Below are positions 8,901 to 17,295 of a DNA stretch of 64,000 bases, piece after piece. Every line of letters begins with the position of its first letter. Position 1 is the first letter of the stretch. The notes beneath the pieces are model-generated. The model was not told the DNA's origin and searched no databases. It saw nothing but the letters and a program-made list of their open reading frames with translations. A program made the position numbers and the translations under genes. This DNA is from Thermomonospora catenispora. GTDB taxonomy: Bacteria > Actinomycetota > Actinomycetes > Streptosporangiales > Streptosporangiaceae. The stretch lies in the NCBI RefSeq assembly GCF_006363815.1, contig NZ_RRYT01000017.1, forward strand, positions 1 through 64,000. Direction: 5' to 3'.

Positions 8901-10319
8901 CTACCCTCCCGCCCGGTGGGCGACCCAGACGGCGCGGGGCCTGGTGTAGCCCTCCACCGCGTGGAGGCCCAGCTCGCGGCCGTACCCGGACTGGCCGAGC
9001 CCGGAGACGCTGACGGTCTCCTCGGTGTCGCCCCAGGTGTTGATCCACACCATCCCGGCGCGCAGCGCCCGGCTGAAGCGCTCGACCCGCCCGGCGTCGG
9101 AGGTCCACACCGAGGCCGACAGGCCGTACGCCGTGTCGTGCGCGAGGGCCAGGGCCTCGGCGTCGGAGCCGAACGAGGCGACGGACAGGACCGGACCGAA
9201 GATCTCCTCGCGCCAGGCGCGGCAGTCCGGCGGCGCCGCGTCCAGGACGACCGGGTTGACGAAGAACCCGCCGCCCGGATCCGGCCGGACCGCGGACCGG
9301 CCCGGTGGGAGGATCACCTTCGCGCCCCGGACCGCCGCCTCCTCGACCGTCTCGACCACCCGTTCGACCGCCGCCCGGGTGATCAGCGGGCCGAGGTCGG
9401 TGCCGGGGTCGGCGGGCGGGCCGACCCGCAGCCCGCCGGCCAGCTCGACCACGCGGTCGACGAACTCCGCGTGCACGGCCCGGTCCACGATGAGACGCGT
9501 CCCGGCCACGCACATCTGGCCGGTGTTGCCGGTGAAGCCCGTGACCACCGCGCGCGCGGCCGCCTCCAGGTCGGCGTCGCGGAAGACCACCACCGGGCTC
9601 TTGCCGCCCAGCTCCAGCGAGACGGGCTTGACGCCGTCGGCGCAGCGCCGGGCGACCTCGCGTCCGGCCGCCGTCGAGCCGGTGAAGGAGACCATGCCGA
9701 CGGCCGGGTGGTCGCACAGCAGCCGGCCGGTCCCGGCTCCGCCGTAGACGGCGGTGAGCACGCCGTCGGGGAGGACGTCGGCGGCGCGTTCGACCAGGCG
9801 GCGGATCGACAGCGGCGTCTCGGGCGCCGGTTTGACGACGATCGTGTTGCCGTAGGCGAGCGCCGCGGCGATCTTCCAGACGGCCAGGAGGAGCGGATAG
9901 TTGTTGGGGCAGATCGCCGCGCACACCCCGACCGGCACGCGGTCGGTGTAGGTGCGCATGCCGGGGCCGGTGGGGTGGGTCTCCCCCACCGGGTACAGGG
10001 CCGCCGCCGCGAACCAGTCGAGCACGCGGGCGGCGAAGTCCACCTCCCCCTCGGCGCGCGCCGTGGGCTTGCCCGCGTTGAGCCGTTCCAGCGCCGTGAA
10101 CTCCTCGCGCTCGGTGCGCAGCAGATCCGCGAGCCCGCGGAGGAGGTCCGAGCGGCGGGCCGGGGGGACGTCGGCCCAGTGCTCGCGGAACGCCCGGTCC
10201 GCCCGCGCCACGGCGTCGGCGACCGCCCGCTCCCCGGTGTCCGGCAGCCGGGTGATGACGCGGCCGGTGGCGGGGTCGAGGATCGGCCGCCCCTCGGGGG
10301 CCGGGGCGCCGGCGGTCAT
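8901..10319 (-). CDS. NAD(P)-dependent aldehyde dehydrogenase
   Basis: A 472-aa ALDH with the expected motifs: CPNNYPLLLAVWKIAAALAYGN (cofactor strand), SFTGSTAAG, the general-base glutamate in SLELGGKSP, and the nucleophile in GNTGQMCVAGTRL. The C-terminus GLGQSGYGRELG is also typical. It resembles betaine/gamma-aminobutyraldehyde-type ALDHs, but the substrate is not predictable. The ATG overlaps the stop of the upstream unknown gene (ATGA at 10316-10319), so it is translated as part of the peptide-headed operon. Confidence 0.92.
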   Translation of the reverse strand: MTAGAPAPEGRPILDPATGRVITRLPDTGERAVADAVARADRAFREHWADVPPARRSDLLRGLADLLRTEREEFTALERLNAGKPTARAEGEVDFAARVLDWFAAAALYPVGETHPTGPGMRTYTDRVPVGVCAAICPNNYPLLLAVWKIAAALAYGNTIVVKPAPETPLSIRRLVERAADVLPDGVLTAVYGGAGTGRLLCDHPAVGMVSFTGSTAAGREVARRCADGVKPVSLELGGKSPVVVFRDADLEAAARAVVTGFTGNTGQMCVAGTRLIVDRAVHAEFVDRVVELAGGLRVGPPADPGTDLGPLITRAAVERVVETVEEAAVRGAKVILPPGRSAVRPDPGGGFFVNPVVLDAAPPDCRAWREEIFGPVLSVASFGSDAEALALAHDTAYGLSASVWTSDAGRVERFSRALRAGMVWINTWGDTEETVSVSGLGQSGYGRELGLHAVEGYTRPRAVWVAHRAGG

Positions 10320-11413
10320 CCCAGCACCTCGGCGTTGCCGGCGAGGCGCAGCGCGGCGTCCAGCTCGGCGACCAGGCCGAGGAACGCCTCCCGGCCCATG
10401 CCCGCTCCGGCGCTGCCCAGCAGCCTCAGCTCGTATCCGTCGGGATGCCGCCACCAGGCGTCGCAGGCCCCGTAGGCGGCGCTGAGGTAGCCCAGGTGCA
10501 CCGGGCGCCCGTCGAGGTCGGCGACCTCGGTCGTGGCGGGGTGCTCCTCGCGCTTGGGCGGGAACTCCAGCCGGCCGCCGCCGGCGCGCTGCGCCACCAG
10601 CCGCAGCTCGTCGCCGGACGCCGAGGCGTAGACGACCTCCAGCTCGCGGACGGACGAGCCGTCGCCGAACGTCGCGGCGCTGTCGGCGCGGAACCCGCCG
10701 ACCGAGACGGGCACCCCCTGCCCGGCGAGGAACGCGGCGACGTCGCCGGAGGGGACCCACTCGCCCTCGTGCGCGCCGCCCCGCCGGCGGAAGACGAACA
10801 CCCCGGTGGGCACCGACACCATCTCGGCCGGGTGCCTGGCCCAGTAGCTCAGCTCGGAGAACGGCGTGGCCAGGATCCGCGGCACCGCCTCCGGCACGGC
10901 CGGCCGCAGCGCGGCGAAGAGCCCGACGATCTCCTCGTCGGCGAACTCCCCCTCCAGGACCGACAGCTCGACCGTGGTGCGCGCCAGCCGGGCGCTGCCG
11001 GCCCGGTTGCCCAGATAGTCGGTCCCCAGCCAGACCACCCGGCCGTCGCCGATCTCCACCGGCCGGGTCCGGCCGCCCCACAGGCACGGGTGGTCCGCGG
11101 CCGGGAAGGCCCAGTCGTACAGGAACTGCTTGATGCGCAGCCGCCGTCCGCCGCCGGAGATCTCGGTGCGGTAGGCGGCCGGGTTGGCGTCGCTCCACGG
11201 GGTGCGGCCGGCGGCGTCGGTGCGGCCGGGAGGGGCCTCGCGGCGGAGCGTGCCGACGGCGGTGTCGCAGCCAGCGGGCAGGGCGGAGGGCCGCCAGACC
11301 ACGAAGTTGCACCACTCCTGGGCCTGCGCCTCCGCGATCGTCGGGGGCACGGGGTCAAGGTCGGCCGCGCGGGCCAGGGTGCGCCAGCGCCACGTGGGGA
11401 CGGTCGTGCTCAC
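10316..11413 (-). CDS. Unrecognised 365-aa protein of the peptide/AsnB locus
   Basis: I do not recognise a family. The N-terminal half contains a Trp/Arg-rich part (CNFVVWRPSALPAGCDTA), then GGRRLRIKQFLYDWAFPAADHPCLWGG. The C-terminal half has FPPKREEHPATTEVADLDGR. It is soluble, with no signal peptide. Tandem GTG codons occur at 11416 and 11413; the second is preferred because AGGAGG lies 4 nt before it but only 1 nt before the first. The start lies inside the 3' end of the AsnB-like gene (59-bp overlap) and its stop is fused to the ALDH start, which places it firmly in the operon. A modifying or binding function in this pathway is plausible but unproven. Confidence 0.65.
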   Translation of the reverse strand: MSTTVPTWRWRTLARAADLDPVPPTIAEAQAQEWCNFVVWRPSALPAGCDTAVGTLRREAPPGRTDAAGRTPWSDANPAAYRTEISGGGRRLRIKQFLYDWAFPAADHPCLWGGRTRPVEIGDGRVVWLGTDYLGNRAGSARLARTTVELSVLEGEFADEEIVGLFAALRPAVPEAVPRILATPFSELSYWARHPAEMVSVPTGVFVFRRRGGAHEGEWVPSGDVAAFLAGQGVPVSVGGFRADSAATFGDGSSVRELEVVYASASGDELRLVAQRAGGGRLEFPPKREEHPATTEVADLDGRPVHLGYLSAAYGACDAWWRHPDGYELRLLGSAGAGMGREAFLGLVAELDAALRLAGNAEVLG

Positions 11414-13196
11414 CACGCCTCCTAGAGTCGGTCCGAAGCTCTGCGAGATGGTCGAGCCAGGCGGAGCTCGATGCCAGGAACATCCATTCGCCGACCCCCA
11501 GCTCCTCCCGCAGGGAGGGCGGCAGCGACGGCAGCCCGAACGGCAGGCCGAGCTCGTCCGACAGCGCGGCCATCCGCCGGACGTAGGAGGGGTCGACGGG
11601 GGACGGGAAGCCCTGCTTGCGGCGGCGCCGCACGGGCTCGGGCACCAGGTCGGCGAGCGCGGTCTTCAGCAGCTCCTTGTGGCCGCCGGGCGGCCCGGCG
11701 TTCTTCAGATGCTCGGGGCAGCGGAAGGCCAGCTCCGCGAGGGCGACGTCCTGGAAGACCGGCCGGTCCTCCAGGGTGAAGGTGGACGAGGTGGCGTCCA
11801 CCATGTCGTTGACGTAGACGAGGAAGCGCCGCATCAGGTGGTATCGGCCGCGCTTGAGCGGGTCGAGCGTGTCGAGCGCCCGGTACTCGGCCATGACGCG
11901 CTCCCACACCTGCTCGGTCACCGCCGCCATGTCGACGCCGAGCTCGCCCGCCAGCCAGGTGACGAGCCGGGCCCAGACCGGCCGTTCGTCGGGGTGGAGC
12001 CGGTGGGTCAGGTAGTGGCGGCCGTGGACGTGGGTGGGGGCGGCGGGGTCGACCACGGGGAAGTACCGGCCGTCCTGGTAGCCCCACAGCTCGTCGGAGC
12101 CGTGCCCGGAGTAGACGACCACCTTCCCGTCGGCGGCGACGGTCTCATACAGCCGGTGCATCGCCAGCTCGGCGCCGTGCAGCAGCGGCCGCATCAGCCG
12201 GGCGGGCAGGAACGGCACCAGCTCGGCGGCGTCGCGGCGGCCCACCTCGCAGACGGTGAGCGGGACGCCGAGCCGGGCGGCGACCTCGCGGGCGTGCGCC
12301 GCATCGTCGCCGGAGCCGCCGACGCCGTCCTGGTAGCGCAGCACGTACCCGTGGACCGGCAGGCCCGCGGCGCGCAGCCCGGCGACGACCGCCGTGCTGT
12401 CGACGCCGCCGCTGAGCACCGCGGCCCGGGGGACGTCGGAGACGCACCGGTCGGCGACCGCCCGGTCGAAGGCGGCCCTGATCTCCTCGGGGGCGACCGG
12501 GGCGTCGTCCGGTTCGGGCCGCCAGTACCGGAGGGCGCGGACGCGCGGCGGCTCCACCACCAGGCATTCGGCGGGCTGCAGGGCCCGGACGCCGCGCAGC
12601 CAGGTCCGGTCGTCGGCCGCGTCCATCCGGACCCAGGCGCGCAGCACGTACTCGGCGGGGTCGGTCTCGATCGGCACCAGGCCGGTGCGCAGCAGCGCCC
12701 CCGGTTCGGAGGCGAACACCAGACCGCCGGGCACGCGGGCGTAGGTCAGCGGTTTCACGCCGAAGTGGTCGCGGGCCAGCACCACGCGGCCGGCGGCGGT
12801 GTCGTGCCAGGCGAGGGCGAACATGCCGGACAGCGGCCGCAGCGCGGCCGCCGGGTCGGGCTCCCGGCAGACCTGCTGGAGCACGAACTCGGTGTCGCAG
12901 GAGGTGCGGCGCGGCCACAGCGGCGGCGCCGGCGAACGGGAGCCGTAGACCTCGCCGTTGTGCACCAGCACGACGCGGCCGGCGGGGTCGGACATCGGCT
13001 GGTCGCCGGCCGGGCCGCGGTCGCGGACGGCCAGCCGCACCGCGCACAGCATGACCGTGCCGCAGGAGGAGACATACGGGGGGCGGGCGCCCTCGCCGCG
13101 ATGGGCCATGGCGGCGGTGAGCGTCCGGCCGAGCGCCTCCAGCCAGGCGCGGTCCCGCGGCCCGTCCAGGCTGATGAACCCCGCTATCCCGCACAT
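11355..13196 (-). CDS. Asparagine-synthetase-like glutamine amidotransferase
   Basis: A 613-aa class II amidotransferase plus ATP-pyrophosphatase. The mature N-terminal Cys is present (MCGIAGF), so glutamine can be hydrolysed; the synthetase domain carries LSGGVDSTAVVAG and the SGHGSDELWGY motif. AsnB homologues amidate carboxylates or, in specialised metabolism, form amide bonds via acyl-adenylates. The gene sits inside the peptide-headed operon, overlapping the esterase gene by 13 bp upstream. Its tail overlaps the next gene by 59 bp, unusually long and suggesting loss of an earlier stop. Lasso-cyclase function is unlikely because the lasso B protein is missing. Confidence 0.88.
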   Translation of the reverse strand: MCGIAGFISLDGPRDRAWLEALGRTLTAAMAHRGEGARPPYVSSCGTVMLCAVRLAVRDRGPAGDQPMSDPAGRVVLVHNGEVYGSRSPAPPLWPRRTSCDTEFVLQQVCREPDPAAALRPLSGMFALAWHDTAAGRVVLARDHFGVKPLTYARVPGGLVFASEPGALLRTGLVPIETDPAEYVLRAWVRMDAADDRTWLRGVRALQPAECLVVEPPRVRALRYWRPEPDDAPVAPEEIRAAFDRAVADRCVSDVPRAAVLSGGVDSTAVVAGLRAAGLPVHGYVLRYQDGVGGSGDDAAHAREVAARLGVPLTVCEVGRRDAAELVPFLPARLMRPLLHGAELAMHRLYETVAADGKVVVYSGHGSDELWGYQDGRYFPVVDPAAPTHVHGRHYLTHRLHPDERPVWARLVTWLAGELGVDMAAVTEQVWERVMAEYRALDTLDPLKRGRYHLMRRFLVYVNDMVDATSSTFTLEDRPVFQDVALAELAFRCPEHLKNAGPPGGHKELLKTALADLVPEPVRRRRKQGFPSPVDPSYVRRMAALSDELGLPFGLPSLPPSLREELGVGEWMFLASSSAWLDHLAELRTDSRRRGEHDRPHVALAHPGPRGRP

Positions 13197-14191
13197 GCGA
13201 TCCGCTCCGGTTCCGCCGGCCAGAGCCGGGAGAGCTCGGCCAGGGCGTCGATGTAGACGTGCTCGATGCCGTGGTGCCCGCCCGGGTGCTCCCGGTAGGC
13301 GTGGGGCACGCCGTGCGCGTCGAGGGCCGCGTGCAGCGCGCGGGCGCCCCAGTGCATGCCGTACTCGTCGCGTTCGCCGACCGACAGGTACAGCAGGCCG
13401 AGCGCGGCCAGCCGGTCGGCGTGGCGGGGCAGCAGCCGCACCGGGTCGTGGGCGAGCCAGCGCCGCCACACCCGGTCGCGGAACAGGCCCGTCCGCGGGT
13501 CGCACGGCAGCGCGTCCGCGGGGTCGACGCCCGGCGCGTCGGCGTAGCACATTCCCATCGCGACGAGGCTCATCGCCACCATGAAGGGGGCGTCGTGCGG
13601 GCCGTGGTCGCGGCGCGCCAGCAGGGCGTCGACGCCGCCGGCCTCCCGGATGACGTCGAGGGCGGCGGGCAGCAGCGGCAGATAGCAGTGCTCGAACCCG
13701 GCGTCCGGCGAGCAGGCGAGCACGGCCCCGAACAGGGTGGAGGTCATGCCCGCGAGCAGCGCCCCGTAGCCGCCGCTGGACTTGCCGGCGACGGCCCGCC
13801 ACGCCGGTTCCGGGCGGGTGGCGAAGCGCCGGTCCACCTCCGCGACGACCTCGGCGAGATGGCCGGCGTAGCGGCCGCAGGCGGGGGAGTCGATGTACTG
13901 CGAGCCACCGTAGGCGGTCGTGCAGTCGGGGACCACGACCAGGGCGTGCGGCACCCGGCCCTCGGCCATGGCCCGGCGCAGCCGTTCGGCGACGGAGCCG
14001 CCGAAGGTCAGCGTCCGCCCCTCGAGGGTGGGGTGGGCGCCGAACCCCGGCAGCCAGTACACGACCGGGTAGCGCAGGGAGTCGTCGTAGCCGGGCGGCA
14101 GGTGCACCTCGATCCGCCGCCGGTGCGGGTCGCCCAGCGGGTTGCCGCGCAGGCTGGCGCTCTCGCAGTGGAGCAGGACGGGTCCGCTCAT
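13184..14191 (-). CDS. Esterase-fold alpha/beta hydrolase (PF00756-like)
   Basis: A 335-aa hydrolase resembling esterase D/antigen 85-type proteins: RRIEVHLPPGYDDSLRYPVVYWLPGF near the N-terminus, the nucleophile elbow GKSSGGYGALLAG, and a C-terminal HPGGHHGIEHVY segment carrying the likely catalytic His. There is no signal peptide, so it acts in the cytosol. The ATG at 14191 overlaps the stop of the metallo-hydrolase gene by 4 bp. Within this operon it may release or trim an ester or peptide-bound intermediate, which is inference. Confidence 0.82.
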   Translation of the reverse strand: MSGPVLLHCESASLRGNPLGDPHRRRIEVHLPPGYDDSLRYPVVYWLPGFGAHPTLEGRTLTFGGSVAERLRRAMAEGRVPHALVVVPDCTTAYGGSQYIDSPACGRYAGHLAEVVAEVDRRFATRPEPAWRAVAGKSSGGYGALLAGMTSTLFGAVLACSPDAGFEHCYLPLLPAALDVIREAGGVDALLARRDHGPHDAPFMVAMSLVAMGMCYADAPGVDPADALPCDPRTGLFRDRVWRRWLAHDPVRLLPRHADRLAALGLLYLSVGERDEYGMHWGARALHAALDAHGVPHAYREHPGGHHGIEHVYIDALAELSRLWPAEPERIACAG

Positions 14192-15597
14192 GGGCGTTCC
14201 CCGCCCGCCGCCAGCGCGCGCTCCACATGGCGCACGTAGTAGGAGGGGTGGTGGAAGACCGCGGAGAGCAGCACGCCGTCGCTGACCCACAGGCTGTAGG
14301 AGCTGCCGAACAGCAGGTCGCCGTTCAGCAGGGCCTCCAGGGTGCTCGCCGCCACCTCGGTCCAGCCCTCGCCGCCGCCGACGTGCTCGCGGGCCGGGCC
14401 CGGGCCGAGCCGGGCCACCCGCCCCGCCACCGGGTCGAGCAGGAAGGAGGTCTCCTCGCCGTCGTCCTCGTGCAGCGAGATGACGTGCCGCCCGGCGCCG
14501 TCGTCCAGCGCCCGGTACCAGTAGTCGGTCGCCACCAGCCGGTCCAGCAGCTCACCGAGCAGGTCCTCGGCCGGGCGGGTCTGCCGTCCGTACCGGTCGA
14601 CGGCTGGCCGGAACGGCGGCACCGGCGTGGCCGGGTCGAAGGAGACCTCGGCGTAGACCCGCTCGAAGTCGTAGGCGTCGGGGGCGACCGGCCCGTCGGT
14701 CAGGGCGGCCTTGCCGCCGGTCACCTCGATCACCTGGCCGGGGCCCCACAGCAGGCCGTCGCGGCCCAGCTCGCCGAGCCTGCCCAGCGCCTCCACCGGG
14801 CTGAAGGGGAAGATCGTCCGGTTGCACCAGGAGTAGTCGCGGTCTCCTTCGCCGCTGACCCGCCAGCCGAACGACGAGGGCACCGTCACGGTCGCCGACA
14901 GCGTCGTCACGTACCGGTCGAAGGCGGCCTCGGCGCGGGCGCGCACCGCCTCCGGCTCGGTCGGCCGGCGGCGCTCGGTGAGCACGCCGGGCGGTGAGAC
15001 GCTGTGCGCGGGGACGAACGCCAGGTCGAGCCGGGGCGCGTCGTCGCCGTCGAACGCCGCCACGGTCGCCTCGTGCAGCAGCGCGTCCCCGCAGAGCATG
15101 ACGGCGGCGTCCGCGGTCTGGACCAGCACGCTCATCTCGGGGAACGGCACGGCCGAGGGGAAGGTGCGCAGCGTCGCCCCGTCCAGGGCGATCGTGTCGC
15201 CGGGGGTCACCGGGCGCAGCCGCTCGAAGCCCAGCCGGCGCAGCGTCCAGGAGATCGCCTGGTGGCCGAGCCCGGAGGCGGTCAGCCGCGGCGGCACGGG
15301 GCCGGAGGGATAGATGCAGGTGATGTCGCGGGCGCGGCGCGGGCTGTCGTCGAAGTCCACGTCGGCGCCCTCGACCAGGCGCAGCAGCGAGGGGAAGTGG
15401 TGGTGGTCGAAGTGGTGGTGGCTGAGGACGATGTAGTCGACCCCCTCGCCGAGGACCTCCTCGACCAGTCCGTCCGGCAGCGCCGGATGGTGCTCCCAGA
15501 ACCGGTCCAGCCGCTGGGTCAGCCACGGGTCGAACAGGATGCGCTCCGCCCCGGTCTCGACGAGGACGGCGGCGTGGCCGAGACAGGTCAGGCGCAT
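14188..15597 (-). CDS. Metallo-beta-lactamase-fold hydrolase with C-terminal extension
   Basis: A 469-aa protein. The first 250 residues form an UlaG/NAPE-PLD-like MBL domain: MRLTCLGHAAVLVETG, ILFDPWL, and the metal motif LSHHHFDHHHF (H-x-H-x-D-H). The 220-residue extension contains WCNRTIFPFSPVEAL, then GQVIEVTGGKAALTDG and looks like a separate domain I cannot name. TGATG overlap with the upstream FGE-like gene shows coupling. Its conserved place directly after the peptide and FGE-like genes suggests it acts on the peptide or on its product. Confidence 0.8.
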   Translation of the reverse strand: MRLTCLGHAAVLVETGAERILFDPWLTQRLDRFWEHHPALPDGLVEEVLGEGVDYIVLSHHHFDHHHFPSLLRLVEGADVDFDDSPRRARDITCIYPSGPVPPRLTASGLGHQAISWTLRRLGFERLRPVTPGDTIALDGATLRTFPSAVPFPEMSVLVQTADAAVMLCGDALLHEATVAAFDGDDAPRLDLAFVPAHSVSPPGVLTERRRPTEPEAVRARAEAAFDRYVTTLSATVTVPSSFGWRVSGEGDRDYSWCNRTIFPFSPVEALGRLGELGRDGLLWGPGQVIEVTGGKAALTDGPVAPDAYDFERVYAEVSFDPATPVPPFRPAVDRYGRQTRPAEDLLGELLDRLVATDYWYRALDDGAGRHVISLHEDDGEETSFLLDPVAGRVARLGPGPAREHVGGGEGWTEVAASTLEALLNGDLLFGSSYSLWVSDGVLLSAVFHHPSYYVRHVERALAAGGERP

Positions 15598-16964
15598 CAG
15601 TCGGTCACCTCGTAGACGCAGCGGAACCCGACCTCGTTGTGCCGGTCGGTGAGCAGGTCCTTGCCGCGGTAGAAGGTGGTCAGGCAGCTCGGCGGCGACG
15701 TCCAGGTGCCGCCGCGCAGGACGTGGAAGGCGTCCTTGCGGTTCATGAACTCCAGCGGGTGCCGCCCCTTGAAGAAGGGGTCCATGTCCTCGCCGGTGTA
15801 GAAGTTGGTCCGGGTGATCTCCCAGACGTTCCCCGACATCTGCAGGGCCCCGTACGGGCTGGCGCCCTCGGGGAGGGCGTCCGCGGGCAGCACCGGGTGC
15901 GCCGGGTTCTCGCCCTGGGAGACGGTGACCAGCAGCGCCTCCAGGGAGTCCAGGTCGGACACGGCGGTGCCGAAGGACCGCTCGACGTAGTTCACGCGGG
16001 CGGGGTCCCACTCGTCGCCCCACGGGTAGCGGCGGCCGTCCACGCCGCGGGCGGCCTTCTCCCACTGGACCTCGCTGGGCAGCGAACCGCCGGCCCAGTT
16101 CGCGAAGGCGTAGGCGTCGTACCAGTCGATGCCCACGACCGGGAGGTCGGGGGCGTTGAAGCGCGGGTCGTGCCAGTGCGCGGGGACGTGCGATCGGCCC
16201 TCCGGCTGGTCGGGGTGGTCGAACTCGCCCGAGTCGCCGACCTCCTCCAGGAACTCCCGGTAGCGCGCGTTGGTCACCGCGGTCCGGTCGATGAGGAACG
16301 TGGGCACGTCCACCACGCGCAGGGTGTTGTCGCCCTGCGTCATGCGGAAGGGGTCGGGCTCGGCCTTCGCCCCGATGATCGCGGGGCCGCCCGGCACCAG
16401 GACCACGTCGTCGTTGCGGCGGGGGCGTTTGCGGGCCGCCTCGAGCCGCTTGTGCATGTCCGCGAAGTACTCGTCCTCGAGACGGCGCAGCTCGGCCGGG
16501 TCGCGGGTGCCGAAGATGGCGAGCAGGGCGCGCTTGGTGAAGGCCGCGCCGCAGCCGACGGGCTTGCGCGTGAAGTCCGGCCGGGTGAAGTTGCTGGGCC
16601 AGCCGGAGATGCGGATGAGGTCGGGGACGGCGGCGGCGATCCGGTGCTCGGCGATGACCTTGAGCGCGGTGAAGGAGACCCAGTCGACCGTGTCGTGGGT
16701 GGCGGCGGCCACGGCGGCGTCGGCGTCGGGGTCGCCCGCGTGATGCTCGGCCAGCAGCCGGACGGCGGCGGCGCGCACCGGCCACTCCGGATGCGCCGCC
16801 ACCAGGCTCGTCAGCAGCGGGATCCCGTCGGCCGTCCGCCCCTTGTGCTCCATGAGGGCGACGGCGCGCCCCACCGAGGCCCAGTAGCGGTCGTCGTCGG
16901 TGTCGTCGATCTCCAGCAGCTCCGCGGGGATATCGACCACCTGAGAAACGCGATTGCCTACCAT
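15597..16964 (-). CDS. Formylglycine-generating-enzyme-fold (SUMF1/EgtB-like) protein with HEAT-like N-terminus
   Basis: A 455-aa protein. Residues 1-175 are helical repeats with HEAT/PBS character (WPVRAAAVRLLAEHHAGDPD). Residues 185-455 form a sulfatase-modifying-factor domain: VPGGPAIIGAK, TAVTNARYREFL, VVGIDWYDAYAFANWAGG, LPSEVQWEKAARG, LQMSGNVWEITRT, VLRGGTW and GFRCVYE. Of the two active-site cysteines of true FGEs, only one candidate (SPPSC) is visible, so classical sulfatase maturation is unlikely; EgtB- or PvdO-like oxidation chemistry is possible. AAAGGGGCGGAG precedes the ATG. It is the first enzyme after the 19-aa peptide gene, 93 bp away. Confidence 0.82.
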   Translation of the reverse strand: MVGNRVSQVVDIPAELLEIDDTDDDRYWASVGRAVALMEHKGRTADGIPLLTSLVAAHPEWPVRAAAVRLLAEHHAGDPDADAAVAAATHDTVDWVSFTALKVIAEHRIAAAVPDLIRISGWPSNFTRPDFTRKPVGCGAAFTKRALLAIFGTRDPAELRRLEDEYFADMHKRLEAARKRPRRNDDVVLVPGGPAIIGAKAEPDPFRMTQGDNTLRVVDVPTFLIDRTAVTNARYREFLEEVGDSGEFDHPDQPEGRSHVPAHWHDPRFNAPDLPVVGIDWYDAYAFANWAGGSLPSEVQWEKAARGVDGRRYPWGDEWDPARVNYVERSFGTAVSDLDSLEALLVTVSQGENPAHPVLPADALPEGASPYGALQMSGNVWEITRTNFYTGEDMDPFFKGRHPLEFMNRKDAFHVLRGGTWTSPPSCLTTFYRGKDLLTDRHNEVGFRCVYEVTD

Positions 16965-16990
16965 CTCCGCCCCTTTCGTTTTTCACGGCG

Positions 16991-17057
16991 CTGCGCCGCC
17001 CGCACGGAACGGAAAGTCCCGCACGGGTGGCGCAGCCGGGTCACGCGATTTCGCGTG
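16991..17057 (-). promoter_or_regulatory. Hairpin cluster between peptide gene and FGE-like gene
   Basis: Two inverted repeats fill the gap after the peptide stop. CACGCG-ATTT-CGCGTG (17042-17057) forms a 6-bp stem with a four-base loop directly at the stop codon. CTGCGCC...GGCGCAG arms (16991-17002 with 17024-17035) form a 12-bp stem with one mismatch on the minus strand. Such a leaky terminator would give excess peptide mRNA over enzyme mRNA, as in many RiPP operons. Confidence 0.45.
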
Positions 17058-17117
17058 TCACCACTTGGTGGTGTCCTGCTCCTCGTCCCGCGTGCGGATG
17101 AAGTCGCGCTCGGTCAT
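17058..17117 (-). CDS. 19-residue peptide gene (candidate precursor or carrier peptide)
   Basis: ATG at 17117 encodes MTERDFIRTRDEEQDTTKW and then TGA. GGAAAGGAG lies 8 nt before the ATG, and all 18 following codons end in G or C (100 % GC3), which is strong evidence of real translation in so short a frame. The peptide is charged (Arg/Asp/Glu) with a Thr-Thr-Lys-Trp tail and no Cys or Ser. It heads the operon FGE-like, MBL, esterase, AsnB-like, unknown, ALDH, aldolase. It may be a RiPP precursor modified at Trp/Lys, or a scaffold on whose C-terminus a small molecule is built by the nearby ATP-grasp or AsnB-like enzyme. I know of no described family with this sequence. Confidence 0.7.
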   Translation of the reverse strand: MTERDFIRTRDEEQDTTKW

Positions 17118-17295
17118 TCCGGTCACTCCTTTCCATGCGCCGGGCGAATCCGCCCGAATTGCCACGTCGCGCGACAGCATGGCACGCCGCACAAGAGGCG
17201 GGCAATGTTCGAAGTCCACCCCGTTGAACATGAACGTCCCGCAATTGGCGCAGGTAATGTCGCGGCTGATCCGACGTGCAGGGGGTGAGGAGGAA

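Noticed and set aside
11355-13196. Lasso-peptide cyclase interpretation of the AsnB-like gene
   Set aside because: The glutaminase domain with N-terminal Cys is complete, and there is no lasso leader-binding or transglutaminase-type protease gene nearby.
17058-17232. Longer 57-aa version of the small peptide, reading upstream through CxxC-like residues
   Set aside because: The extra codons have only about 70 % GC3 against 100 % for the last 18, and the upstream ATG lacks a binding site, whereas GGAAAGGAG stands before the ATG at 17117.
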